Positions 45,854-54,825 are shown, counted from the stretch's first letter. The stretch is 64,000 bases of DNA from Zhihengliuella halotolerans (GCF_004217565.1 NZ_SHLA01000001.1:1240001-1304000); one strand, 5' to 3'. Notes: generated by a model from the sequence alone, not told the origin. Numbers and translations are program-made.

Positions 45854-46188
45854 GCCGTATGGGATATTCCTTCGTATTCGTGACTGCCCAACAAGTACCC
45901 CAACTCAGGCGCAGGCCATCGGCCTCGCATACTCGTATGAGTCTCTCACATTGAGCTAACCCAGCACCGGCCCTCCGGGGCTTCCCGGCGTGCCGCACTG
46001 TTGGGTCGCGAAAGCGAATGTGTCACACACCTCAAAACTTGCGGCCCGAGAGGCCGGCCCGGGCCGACTGAAACCCGGTTGGCACCCAGTCGGACTTGAT
46101 AGGGTTGGGCGGTCCTAATGCTCCATCCAAGGGCGCAGCCCTCCAACTTTCAAGTAATCCTACGAACTCGTAGGAGATAGGGAAGACA
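45854..46188. other. 335-base divergent intergenic region, no gene seen
   Basis: No convincing coding frame. It should hold both divergent promoters, but I see only weak candidates (for example TTGGCA ... TAGGGT on the plus strand near 46080-46105). Small inverted repeats are present: CATAC-TC-GTATG, and CCTACGA-n2-TCGTAGG at 46159-46174. The latter places a hairpin directly before the GGAG ribosome site of the plus-strand gene, which could limit its translation. Confidence 0.5.
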
Positions 46189-46914
46189 TTGCCGAATCTC
46201 TTCATCTGGGGCGGGTGCGTCGCCCGCGATACGTACTCCAAGCTCAGCTCCGATTGGGCGATCAGCGACTATATAGCCCGTCAGAGTTGGATCAGCGCGA
46301 CTCATGGTCAGGCTGAAGTCGAGGGCGAGATCGACCTGAAGTCAGCGTTTCAGCGCAAATGCCTGGAACGCGACATTGCTGGCAATGCTCTCCAGATCTT
46401 CGCCGAGAAATCGGCGACGACGGACGTCGTGGTTTTGGACCTGCTCGCTGAACGAACGGGTGTCCTTCAATGCCCGAACATGGCATATCTGACTCAGTCG
46501 TGGGAGCTCGAGCAGAGCGGCCTCAGGAGCCAGCAGTCGTCACTGCTAACCCCGGTGGATTTCGGTTCCGACGATTACTTCGACCTTTGGGCGCGGTCTG
46601 CCAAACAGGTCCTTGAGAGGATCGGTGCCAGCGGGGTGCCCTATCTCATTCTCGCCCCGGCCTGGGCCAGGCGCACTGGAGGCGGAGCGACTCATGCCAA
46701 GCTCGACACGTACCGCGGGCGACCCGTCGATTGGTTCAACACCGCATTCGAGCGGTACTACCAGTGGCTGGAGTCCGAAGGGCACCCCGTCGTACGTCTC
46801 AGTACGGAGTCGGCCTTCGCTGACGAAAACCACCAATGGGGCCTCGCGCCTTTCCACTACACGGAGAAGGCCTATAGTCACTTCGGTGATGCCATTCGCG
46901 GCGCTGTCGCTTAA
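46189..46914 (+). CDS. SGNH-hydrolase-like protein (DUF6270-like)
   Basis: A 241-residue soluble protein. The start NLFIWGGCVARDTYS resembles a block-I G-x-C/S nucleophile region, and the C-terminal WGLAPFHYTEKAYSHFGDAI supplies a late His like SGNH block V; VVLDLLAERTGVL is a mid strand. It matches my memory of DUF6270-type proteins found in capsule and teichoic-acid loci, with no demonstrated function. TTG at 46189 preceded by GGAGATAGGGAAG. It is paralogous to the gene at 51659-52390 (GGCVxRD, ARQSxISAT, late APFHxxEEA). Possible glycan deacylase or acyl-transfer enzyme. Confidence 0.65.
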   Translation: MPNLFIWGGCVARDTYSKLSSDWAISDYIARQSWISATHGQAEVEGEIDLKSAFQRKCLERDIAGNALQIFAEKSATTDVVVLDLLAERTGVLQCPNMAYLTQSWELEQSGLRSQQSSLLTPVDFGSDDYFDLWARSAKQVLERIGASGVPYLILAPAWARRTGGGATHAKLDTYRGRPVDWFNTAFERYYQWLESEGHPVVRLSTESAFADENHQWGLAPFHYTEKAYSHFGDAIRGAVA

Positions 46915-46921
46915 CGACAGC
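46903..46921 (+). terminator. Possible weak hairpin at the end of the SGNH-like gene
   Basis: GCTGTCG-n5-CGACAGC spans the TAA stop codon. The stem is seven bases with no T tract, so termination is doubtful. Confidence 0.25.
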
Positions 46922-47047
46922 AGGACACCGTTCACCCTTCATAGACGGGAGTCGCGTCCCCTCGGGAACCAGCCTTGTCGGCGTCAAGCCCGAAGCTAGA
47001 CAGGTCGCTTCCGCACTGGTTTTCCATACGTCAGGTTTCCACCGAAA

Positions 47048-48091
47048 TCAACAAAACGGGTCCCAGCCACCTGAAGCCTGGCCACTCTGCCGAGTCAGCC
47101 AATCTCCCGCGGTCTCCTCGCCGATGTTCAGCGAAGGATCACCTGCAGTGACGCTGCCTACCTGAACCCATCTCATAGGAAGGTCCGCTGACGCGTCGAA
47201 CGCGCCGAGCAATGCGAAGTCCTCTCCCCCGGCGTAGACCCACCGGTGCAGCTCCCCACCGATCAGCCGCGCCGGCTGCTCCAGACCGGCCCCTTGAGAT
47301 CCGACGAGGTCCGGGTCAAGCTGGACACTGACCTCGGAAGCCTTAGCCATGCGTTCAGCATCACGGACGAGCCCATCCGACAAGTCCAACATCGCGTGAA
47401 CTCCGAGCGCGCGTGCCTCCGGACCGGAACCGATGGGTGGCTTCGGGCGCAACTGACCGACGACGGCGGAACGCACGGATTCCGACCAGTCCCGGGGAAG
47501 TTCGCCCAATCGCAGTTCGGAAACTTCACTTTCGGGTAGAGCGTGCTCGAGCACATCGACGCCGGCCGCCGCCAATCCGAGAGTGCCGCAGACCGCCAGC
47601 ACATCACCGGGCCGGGCACCCGACCGCAGAACCGGGTCTCCCCCATCCAGGCTGCCGAATGTCGTCGTCGTCACGGAGATCTCGCTCCCGCGTCCGACAT
47701 CGCCGCCGACGATGGCGCAGTCGTGCGCCCCCAACTGCTCGAGGGCCTCGGTGACGCCTTGAGCGAAGGAGGCAACCCAGTCGAGGTCGATGTCTTCGGG
47801 CAGGCTCAGGCTCGTCACGAGGCCGGTGGGACGCGCGCCCATCGCGTTGATGTCGGAGAGGTTCTGCGCGACGGACTTCCAGCCGACGTCGTATCCCGTG
47901 GTCCGATAACCGCTGGGCCAGACCCGGCGAAAATCCTGGTCCTCCGTGATCGTGTCGATGGAAGTGACCAGACGACCATCCGGGACGGCCAGGATCCCGG
48001 CGTCGTCGCCCGGCCCGAGCAGCGGCGCCGCGGAGCGGTACCCGGCCAGGAGCGTTTCGATCAGCTCGTTCTCAGTGAATCCGCCGCTCAC
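47048..48091 (-). CDS. thiL: Thiamine-monophosphate kinase
   Basis: Last step to thiamine diphosphate. LGPGDDAGIL (nucleotide/metal loop), SIDTITEDQDFRRVW, GDVGRGSEISVTTTTFG and HAMLDLSDGLVRDAERMA are ThiL/PurM-superfamily blocks. GTG at 48091 overlaps the upstream GTPase stop (GTGA), giving 347 residues. In related genomes thiL is usually beside ddl/DUF3515; here it is attached to the dynamin-like pair, between two surface-glycan islands. Confidence 0.94.
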   Translation of the reverse strand: MSGGFTENELIETLLAGYRSAAPLLGPGDDAGILAVPDGRLVTSIDTITEDQDFRRVWPSGYRTTGYDVGWKSVAQNLSDINAMGARPTGLVTSLSLPEDIDLDWVASFAQGVTEALEQLGAHDCAIVGGDVGRGSEISVTTTTFGSLDGGDPVLRSGARPGDVLAVCGTLGLAAAGVDVLEHALPESEVSELRLGELPRDWSESVRSAVVGQLRPKPPIGSGPEARALGVHAMLDLSDGLVRDAERMAKASEVSVQLDPDLVGSQGAGLEQPARLIGGELHRWVYAGGEDFALLGAFDASADLPMRWVQVGSVTAGDPSLNIGEETAGDWLTRQSGQASGGWDPFC

Positions 48092-49785
48092 TTCGAGTCC
48101 CCCCGTCCAGCGATCGCGACTGCCCTTCGAAAGGTGTTGCACCGGTCGATTTCCCTGCTCACCGGCTCAACCACCCTCGTTTCGGACACAAGCGCCACGG
48201 AGGACTGGAGCCGGCGTCGCACACTGCGCCCCCTGAGCGCAGCCCCTGCCCGGGCGATCGCCGCCGAGGCCAGCGCAAGGACAACACCCGCGAGCAAGCC
48301 CGCTACCACCAGCAGCGTCGGTACCGGGAACCCCTCGACGCGTGGCGTCGGCGGCAGCTCGAATTGAAGATAGGACACCGCAGCGAGACCAAGGAGCCAG
48401 AGAGCGCCTGCCAGTGCCACCGCCAGGGCTGCCCACTGCACAATAGCCACGGGATACCACCACCTGGACTTCGCGGACGCATTGAGGTCCGTACCGCCCA
48501 CTGCGCGATCGAGGTGCTGAGTCAGTTCTTCGCGGTCTGCGATACCGGCGTCACGGATGGCGTCGCGCCACGCGTCAGGGGCACCGCGACCAGCATCCTC
48601 CGTGAAGCGGCGCACCGCCCCGTCGGCCATGGCGCGCTGTGCGGCGCCAAGTGCAGGGAGAGAGGTCCGATTGACCTCTGGATTGGCCTCCGCCGACTTG
48701 AGGTTGAGGCGACGCAGCGGATCCGGGCGCAACTTGGCCATCCATTTGGTCAGGGGCCAGCCCGTGAAGGCCGTGGCGTCGAGTCGGTACGAGCGCTTCA
48801 CCGCGCGCACGACGGTCTCGATGCCGATCGCGTTCCCCAGGCTCTCTGCGAGCACGTCGCGTTCGCGCCGGCCTGGCTGCGGTAGTTCGTCGGCGGCCGC
48901 CTGCGCTGCGAGTTCTTCCGCCGACTGCCGCACGTCCGCGAGAAGGCGTTGCTGAGCCGCACTGCGGCGATCCACGATCGCGCGAATATCGGACCGGAGT
49001 TCATCGATGCCCTGACCCGTCACGGCGGAGACCGCCCGAGCCTGCTGGTGTCGAATCCCATCGTTCTCGAGGATCGACGACAGGGAGGACAGCACCGGCT
49101 GGACTTCGCTTTCCGACAGCCGGTCCACCTGATTCAAAACCACCAGCATCACGGCGTCGTGAGTCGCGAGAGCGCTCAGGAAGTCCTGGTGGACGACGGC
49201 GTCCGCGTACTTCTGCGGGTCCAGCACGAACACGAGCACGTCGACCTGACCAGCCATCCGCTGCACCACTTCGCGGTGCTCTCGTGCCGTCGAGTCGAAA
49301 TCCGGCAGATCCAAGAGGATCAGTCCCCCGGCAGGCGGAGCAGCCTCGCCACGCCACCAGCGCCCGAGGCCCCCACGTCGCGGGGTCTCCGTTTCGTGTG
49401 CATCTTCGATGGTGTGTCGGTCCCGTACCTCGAGCCAGTCCAAGAGTTCATCAGCGTCAGCGGCCTGAGCGCCGGGGTGCTCGTAGACAGCTGCGAGCGC
49501 CTGGCTTGTCGTTGGGCGGGTCGCCGCCGTCCTAGCCAGTTCCACTCCGACCATCGCGTTGAACAGGGAACTCTTGCCCGAACCTGTCGCGCCGAAGAAT
49601 CCGACAACCGTGTGGTCCGCCGACAGCTTCCGTCGCAGCGAAGCGCGCTCGAGCACTGCTCGACCGCGCTTCACGGCCGCACCGTCGACCCTGCCCTGTC
49701 CGGCCTCGACCGCCTGCTCGAGGCTCTCCAGTCGGGAGTCCAACTCGCCCGCCGAAGCCTCCGTCGTTTTCCTCCCCTTAGGCAT
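48088..49785 (-). CDS. Dynamin-like membrane GTPase (second of a pair)
   Basis: A 565-residue GTPase with G1 GFFGATGSGKSSLFNAMVG (about 60-76), a switch region ATRPTTSQALAAVYE, G3 LLDLPDFDST and G4 VVLNQVDRLSE. The middle is helical. Two C-terminal hydrophobic segments (WWYPVAIVQWAALAVALAGALW and VPTLLVVAGLLAGVVLALAS) should fix it to the membrane, and a short basic tail follows. ATG at 49785 overlaps the previous GTPase gene by eight bases. Paired dynamin-like GTPases in actinobacteria act at division septa or in membrane protection; that role here is inference. Confidence 0.85.
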   Translation of the reverse strand: MPKGRKTTEASAGELDSRLESLEQAVEAGQGRVDGAAVKRGRAVLERASLRRKLSADHTVVGFFGATGSGKSSLFNAMVGVELARTAATRPTTSQALAAVYEHPGAQAADADELLDWLEVRDRHTIEDAHETETPRRGGLGRWWRGEAAPPAGGLILLDLPDFDSTAREHREVVQRMAGQVDVLVFVLDPQKYADAVVHQDFLSALATHDAVMLVVLNQVDRLSESEVQPVLSSLSSILENDGIRHQQARAVSAVTGQGIDELRSDIRAIVDRRSAAQQRLLADVRQSAEELAAQAAADELPQPGRRERDVLAESLGNAIGIETVVRAVKRSYRLDATAFTGWPLTKWMAKLRPDPLRRLNLKSAEANPEVNRTSLPALGAAQRAMADGAVRRFTEDAGRGAPDAWRDAIRDAGIADREELTQHLDRAVGGTDLNASAKSRWWYPVAIVQWAALAVALAGALWLLGLAAVSYLQFELPPTPRVEGFPVPTLLVVAGLLAGVVLALASAAIARAGAALRGRSVRRRLQSSVALVSETRVVEPVSREIDRCNTFRRAVAIAGRGDSK

Positions 49786-51595
49786 CGTTGCGGCGCTCCT
49801 TTCGCTGGCTTCCTGCACGCCCGGTCGCGACCAGGACCCTGGCCTTTGCGACGGCGGTCCGCAGTTCCTCCACCTCGGAACCCGCGCGTACACCGGCGAG
49901 CAACTCCACGAATCGTGCGCTCTCGCCGGCCAGTAGCTGTTCGACTCGGTCATCCAAGAGAGTGCGTGCCTTTGTCGCGAGCCGGCGAACTGCCTCTTCT
50001 CCGAAGATCGCCTCGAGGAGCTTCTGTCCGACCACCGCGGAACCGCCGGCGATGCCAATTTCCAGGCCCGACAGACCGGCAGTAGAGGCGAAGACGACGA
50101 TCATCAGCGCGACGGCGACACCGTTGACGCCGAACGACACCATTCGCGCCGTGAACCTCTTGCCCTGGCCCTCAGTGCGGATGAGCTCCATGAGATCGCC
50201 CTGCCACGCGCGTACCTCGGCAGCGGTCCGTTCGGAGAAGTCCGACGGGAGCCTGCCGGCGTCTGCCCCTTGAAGAAGTGCGCGCCCGGCCGGCGTGGAT
50301 CGCCAGCTGCGGTGAGCCGATTCGACTGCTTTCGCTGCCGAGTCGACGATCACCGCGTGGAGGCCGGTCTCGATGGCTTCCTCGACTGTCTTCACCGGAA
50401 CGGGCTTGCCCGTGAAGAACGCTCCGATGCGGTCGCGAACGCGCCCCACGGTGGTCTCGAGTGAGCGGAAGAACTCCCCCGTCCCGACAAAATCCTGCCA
50501 TCTGGCCAGAACCTCGCCCCGCAGCAGGGTACCGTCCTGAGAAGCCTCGGCGACCTCCGTAGAAGCCCGTTCGAAAGTGCCCTGGACGATCTCGGTCAGG
50601 TGCCGCGCTTCGTCCAGCTGCTCGGCCTCAGCTGCCAGCACCTGCTCGGAGAGTCCCGCAACCTGTTCGACGGCGCCGGCGAGGGTCCTGCGCGCGACTG
50701 CAGAACGTGCAGCGGCGTCGGAGCCGAGATCGGTCAGCCAGGACCGCACGTCCGCCACCGCGGTCGGCGGCAACATACCGTTGGCGTCGAGACGGGCCTC
50801 CTCGACGATGAAGAGGCGGGCATCGTCCAGGCCCCGAGCGGCCAGCATTGACCGCAGGTGGGCGGAGACCTCGTCGGCAGCCTCTCCCGGCACGCGGTCC
50901 AGCACGACGCCGACGGCGATGTCGCGCGCGGCGGCGTCGTCCAACAGCTCCCATGGGACGGCGTCGGCGTAGCGATTGGCCGTGGTGACGAATAGCCAGA
51001 GGTCGGCAGCCGCCAGAAGTTGCCCCGCGAGCTGCCGATTCTCCTCGGCGATCGAGTCGACATCCGGTGCGTCAAGCAATGCCAGACCCCGTGGAATGGA
51101 GTCGTCCCCCAATAGGACGATTGAAGCCGCGAGCGCCTTCCTCTGCGCTGCGGACGGCGAGTCCTGCTGCCCGCCGTCGGCATGGTCAGCGTCAGAACTC
51201 CGGCGCCCGGTGGTCCGCTCGAGCTCGGGCAGGATCCGGTTTGGTTCGAACCAGGCAGCCTCGTCCGAGTGGTGGAGGAGGATCGGCTGGCGCGTCGTGG
51301 GACGGATGGCCCCGGCGCGGGTCACGGGATGTCCCACCAGCGCGTTGACCAGCGTCGACTTGCCGGCACCTGTGGAGCCGCCGACGACGATCAACAGTGG
51401 CGCGTCCAGGCTCCGGTACCGGGGAAGGACGTGGTCGCGCAGCTGCCCCAGAGCTCGCGCCTTGGCAGTTTCGCCGGAGGTGCGGCTGCCGGTCTCCAAA
51501 GGGAAGCGAGCTTCCACAAGTCGGCGCTCGACCGCGGTCAGTGTCTCCACTGCGACGGTGACATGCGCGGCATCTAAAGCGTTCACGTCTTCCAT
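49778..51595 (-). CDS. Dynamin-like membrane GTPase (first of a pair)
   Basis: A 605-residue GTPase: G1 LIVVGGSTGAGKSTLVNALVG (about 66-86), the Thr-bearing switch GAIRPTTRQPILLHH, G3 LALLDAPDVDSIAEEN, and VGVVLDRVPG at the G4 position, where the usual NKxD is not intact. Long helical segments follow, then a hydrophobic pair (GVNGVAVALMIVVFASTAGLSG, IGIAGGSAVVGQKLLEAIFG). I chose ATG at 51595; an in-frame upstream start at 51646 would add residues with no motif. The two different GTPases encoded back to back suggest a hetero-oligomer. Confidence 0.85.
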   Translation of the reverse strand: MEDVNALDAAHVTVAVETLTAVERRLVEARFPLETGSRTSGETAKARALGQLRDHVLPRYRSLDAPLLIVVGGSTGAGKSTLVNALVGHPVTRAGAIRPTTRQPILLHHSDEAAWFEPNRILPELERTTGRRSSDADHADGGQQDSPSAAQRKALAASIVLLGDDSIPRGLALLDAPDVDSIAEENRQLAGQLLAAADLWLFVTTANRYADAVPWELLDDAAARDIAVGVVLDRVPGEAADEVSAHLRSMLAARGLDDARLFIVEEARLDANGMLPPTAVADVRSWLTDLGSDAAARSAVARRTLAGAVEQVAGLSEQVLAAEAEQLDEARHLTEIVQGTFERASTEVAEASQDGTLLRGEVLARWQDFVGTGEFFRSLETTVGRVRDRIGAFFTGKPVPVKTVEEAIETGLHAVIVDSAAKAVESAHRSWRSTPAGRALLQGADAGRLPSDFSERTAAEVRAWQGDLMELIRTEGQGKRFTARMVSFGVNGVAVALMIVVFASTAGLSGLEIGIAGGSAVVGQKLLEAIFGEEAVRRLATKARTLLDDRVEQLLAGESARFVELLAGVRAGSEVEELRTAVAKARVLVATGRAGSQRKERRNDA

Positions 51596-51658
51596 CCTGC
51601 CGTAGATTCGCTCGGGTGAGGCGCAAGACAGGAACTCGATGTCCACTGACTCCCCGAA

Positions 51659-52390
51659 CTAGGTCCTCGTTTGGAGCTCCCCGAGCATCGCATCCGCAAC
51701 CCAAGTCATTGCTTCTTCCCCGAAGTGGAACGGAGCGCGCTGCCAGCGGTGTCCCGTGGGCGCAGTGGCGATTTCCGCGGGCATGTCCAGTGTCTTGACA
51801 CCCTTCTCTCGGAGAAAGCCCGTCAACGACGAAATATAGTCGCTGACATCTGTAACGGGGCGTCCCCCGTAGAGCCCGAAGGGGACTCCCTCCGAATCGC
51901 TCGCTGCCCAGGGCGCATTCACCACAACCAGTTTGTCTTTAAGACCATACCGTTCCAGCCTGCGCACGAATCGTGTTGCCGCGGTTCTCCAGAGCCCGGC
52001 GTGCATATCCGTTGCCGTCCGGATGTGATGCGGTCGGGCGGCAAGTGCCTGCAGGGCTTTCGACCGTTGTAGCTCCCCTGACGGCGTACAGAAACTCTGG
52101 TCCGGTAGTTTGAGCACTCCCAATCGTTCAACATGGCAGTCCATGACGATGAGGTCCGTCTGCTGCGCCACATCAATGATGGTGGGCAATAAGTTAGACG
52201 CCAAATCACCATTGACCATTCTCGACTGGAAGCGGGAACTCAAGGAAACACTCGTCACTACTTCTGTTGGGCGAGTTGTCGCACTGATGAGTGATTGACG
52301 CGCCACATACCCGCTCAGATCGATATCTTTTTTAATGAATTCGTAGGCGTCGCGAATAACGCATCCGCCGTACAGGAAGACTGAACCCAT
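51659..52390 (-). CDS. SGNH-hydrolase-like protein (DUF6270-like, second copy)
   Basis: A 243-residue paralogue of the gene at 46189-46914. VFLYGGCVIRDAYEFI matches NLFIWGGCVARDTYS in position and shape, followed by YVARQSLISATTRP, LIVMDCHVERLGVL and the C-terminal HRWQRAPFHFGEEAMTWVADAM with its late His. ATG at 52390. It diverges from the hydrolase-like gene at 52574 across 183 bases in which I see no further gene. Function unknown; a soluble glycan-modifying esterase or acyltransferase is the working guess. Confidence 0.65.
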   Translation of the reverse strand: MGSVFLYGGCVIRDAYEFIKKDIDLSGYVARQSLISATTRPTEVVTSVSLSSRFQSRMVNGDLASNLLPTIIDVAQQTDLIVMDCHVERLGVLKLPDQSFCTPSGELQRSKALQALAARPHHIRTATDMHAGLWRTAATRFVRRLERYGLKDKLVVVNAPWAASDSEGVPFGLYGGRPVTDVSDYISSLTGFLREKGVKTLDMPAEIATAPTGHRWQRAPFHFGEEAMTWVADAMLGELQTRT

Positions 52391-52573
52391 TTTGACAGTC
52401 TACTGCAGCACAATCACAGCGCGGGCAGCAGTCCCCTATTCTGATCCGTCAGGCTGGGCCATAACTTCAGCTTCGCTCGTTAGGCGTGGGCGCGACGTGC
52501 ATGAAGCCAACGACGCCCCTTATAGACTGACTCTGCGGCTCGGCCGACCGCACAGATCGAAAGGGCACCCTTC

Positions 52574-53536
52574 ATGGCGACTACTTCCACCTCCCGCAAC
52601 TACGACCAGTGGAAGATGCCGCACTACCGCTGGCCCTCGCCTGCCGCTTTCAGGGAATCACCCCTTCTCGAGGACGGGATCCACACCACCGACCTGCCGA
52701 GCGGATACGCTCTGGACCTCTTGCTGCGCGGCAATCCACTGTCAGCCGACGGTCATTCACATGTGCTCGTGTTTCTCGCCGGCGCCGTGACCGGACGCAC
52801 TGACAAGCAAGGTCCGTTTTTCAGCGGGCTCGGCATCGCCGGAAAACTCGACATGCCCGTGGTTGCTGTCGCTGACCCCGGCCTGGAAACCGATCCGAGC
52901 GTCAATCTGGCGTGGTACACGGGCAGGATCGACGGAGGCTTCCAAGACGATCTTGCGCACGTTCTACGCAGCATCGCCTCCCGTGCTGGCAAACCGCTCC
53001 TCCTCGTTGGAGGGTCCGGTGCAGGTTACGCAGCTCTCCAACTGGCAGAAGTTCTCTCCGAGTCAGCGACTGCCTTGGTCTGGAATCCCCAGACGAGCAT
53101 CCTTGACTACCACCCGGGTCCCGTCCGGACGTACGTTCGCCGCGTGCACGGTTTCGCCGCCGGGTTCGTGAGCACGGAAACATGGAAATCCGATGTCGCC
53201 GTTCGGATCGGCGATCGAGCGCAGATCGCGTTGCGCGGCGCAGACGCCGTCACTTCGGCCCGCGGCGTCCTCTACCTGCAGAACCGGACGGATTGGCACC
53301 GTGAGAACCACCTCGACCCGTGGCTGAAGGCAAGTTCGTGGCAGCGGAGCAGCGCATCGTCCGGAGGTGAAATCTTCTCCCACGGGGACGATCACGCGGT
53401 CGTGGTGGCGGACTTCGCCGACGGCCACGGCGCGCCGGACGGCGATCTCATCGCTTCCCTCATTGCGGAGATCCAGTCAGGCCAGACTACTTTGCTCTCG
53501 ATCGCAGAGGAGATCGGAAGCGAGTACGCCGCGTAG
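52574..53536 (+). CDS. Alpha/beta-hydrolase-like protein (single module)
   Basis: A 320-residue protein sharing its module with the tandem protein at 40320-42038: VLVFLAGAVTGR, then VVAVADPGLETDPSVNLAWYTG (the D-P-x-L...W-Y-x-G motif), then LLLVGGSGAGYAALQLA, a G-x-S-x-G elbow, then ALVWNPQTSILDY matching LCFSPQTDTFRY of module 1. A late ISHGDDHA/FSHGDDHAVVVADF region could supply the His. No signal peptide. ATG at 52574 after GAAAGGG. The acetyltransferase gene converges on it. Confidence 0.7.
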   Translation: MATTSTSRNYDQWKMPHYRWPSPAAFRESPLLEDGIHTTDLPSGYALDLLLRGNPLSADGHSHVLVFLAGAVTGRTDKQGPFFSGLGIAGKLDMPVVAVADPGLETDPSVNLAWYTGRIDGGFQDDLAHVLRSIASRAGKPLLLVGGSGAGYAALQLAEVLSESATALVWNPQTSILDYHPGPVRTYVRRVHGFAAGFVSTETWKSDVAVRIGDRAQIALRGADAVTSARGVLYLQNRTDWHRENHLDPWLKASSWQRSSASSGGEIFSHGDDHAVVVADFADGHGAPDGDLIASLIAEIQSGQTTLLSIAEEIGSEYAA

Positions 53537-53576
53537 GTTCTACGTTCGGCCCCGCGCCGACGACGTAGGCGGACGA

Positions 53577-54527
53577 TCACTCTTTATGCCTGATGACCTT
53601 AGCGGGCACGCCGGCAACGACCACGTTCGGTGGTACGTCGTCCAACACGACAGAGCCTGCGCCAACAGTCACGTTGTCGCCGATTTTGCCACCAAGGCAC
53701 ATCGAGCCGGGCCCGATGAAGACGTTGTCTCCGATGACGGGGAGGTCACCGGGTTTACCTCTCGAGCCGATCGTCACCTGCTGTCCGATCACACAGTTTT
53801 CTCCGATCCGGGCGTCGGGATGGACAACGGCCGAGATTCCTCCGACGCCTAATCGCGTGCCCGCGCCGATGACCGCTTTGTAGGGGATCCTCGAATTGAA
53901 CTTGACCAGGATGTAGTTCTGGAGGAAATTCGCGCCTTCTAAGAGTCCCCGCAGATAGAAGCTTCTGGCCATCCGGTAGATGTCGATGGCGCTATTGCGG
54001 CACAGGGCTCTTGTCAGGATGTTGTCGTCAGCGCTCGACAGGCGGTATGGGAAGTCCAGTTCCACGGCCGCCCGATAGTTCTCATGGCCAATCGTCAGGA
54101 CGCCAGAGCGTGGTGCGTGCGTGATGGGCAGTCCGAAGGCCGTCCCACACAATGTACGTGTCGGGTCAATGACCTCGACGATGTTCTTAGAATCCGCAAG
54201 CACTTCCAGGGCGATTCCCGTGACGGTGTTTACACCGACGACAGCGAACTCTTCGTTCTTGGGTGCGGCCGGAACCGGCGTCGCTGCCGCGAATCTGAGA
54301 CTGCGCGTCTTGGTCCGCTCGACGCTGCCATCAGGTAACCTCGTGAAGATCACGCACGAATAATCGCCATTGTGAGACATCGGGTACCGCCACTCGGATT
54401 CACGGCTGTAGGCCGTCTTGTGGACGATCGTTCCGTTTTTGAGGAAATGAACAGCTCGCAGCCCGGCGAGGTCATCGATCCGCAGCGTGAGAAAGAAATG
54501 ATCAGTCACTGCCAGTGAGTAGTCCAC
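53577..54527 (-). CDS. Hexapeptide-repeat O-acetyltransferase with N-terminal Ig-like domain
   Basis: A 316-residue protein. The C-terminal ~110 residues are a left-handed beta-helix acetyltransferase like CysE/WcaF: VIGAGTRLGVGGISAVVHPD, ARIGENCVIGQQVTIGSRG, VIGDNVFIGPGSMCLGG and the closing VVVAGVPAKVIRHKE. The N-terminal ~80 residues look like a small beta-sandwich ending ESEWRYPMSHNGDYSCVIFT, similar to the C-terminal domain of the heparinase fusion at 57017. The middle (~85-200) is unrecognised. GTG at 54527 with GGGAG upstream. Likely acetylates a glycan precursor or nucleotide sugar. Confidence 0.8.
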   Translation of the reverse strand: MDYSLAVTDHFFLTLRIDDLAGLRAVHFLKNGTIVHKTAYSRESEWRYPMSHNGDYSCVIFTRLPDGSVERTKTRSLRFAAATPVPAAPKNEEFAVVGVNTVTGIALEVLADSKNIVEVIDPTRTLCGTAFGLPITHAPRSGVLTIGHENYRAAVELDFPYRLSSADDNILTRALCRNSAIDIYRMARSFYLRGLLEGANFLQNYILVKFNSRIPYKAVIGAGTRLGVGGISAVVHPDARIGENCVIGQQVTIGSRGKPGDLPVIGDNVFIGPGSMCLGGKIGDNVTVGAGSVVLDDVPPNVVVAGVPAKVIRHKE

Positions 54528-54632
54528 AGGTCTCCCAGACGGTGGGTCAACAGGTCCGCATCATCCTACATGGAGCTTCGTATTCATTCTTCGTCCGCAC
54601 CGCTGCAAAGGATCCGGCACGCAGAAGAAGAA

Positions 54633-54662
54633 AGTCCCGGAAGTCTGACGACTTCCGGGACT
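54633..54662 (-). terminator. Terminator of the tRNA cluster
   Basis: Thirteen-base perfect inverted repeat (54633-54645, 54650-54662) with a TGAC loop; on the minus strand it is followed by TTTCTTCTTCT. It lies just beyond the last tRNA-Glu. Confidence 0.85.
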
Positions 54663-54669
54663 GCAAGGG

Positions 54670-54742
54670 TGACCCCAGCGGGATTCGAACCCGCGTTGCC
54701 GCCGTGAGAGGGCGGAGTACTAGGCCGCTATACGATGGGGCC
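54670..54742 (-). tRNA. tRNA-Glu (CTC)
   Basis: 73 bases folding into a full cloverleaf: acceptor GGCCCCA pairing with TGGGGTC, anticodon stem CCGCC/GGCGG with loop CTCTCAC giving anticodon CTC, and T-arm GGGTTCGAATCCC. CCA is not encoded. Identical to the copy at 54826-54898. Confidence 0.96.
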
Positions 54743-54825
54743 CTTGGCGACACAAGCACAAGATGCTGAACCGTGCGTAAACATCAAGATGTTCCTCGGG
54801 AACAGCTATCAACTGCTTGCGTTCG

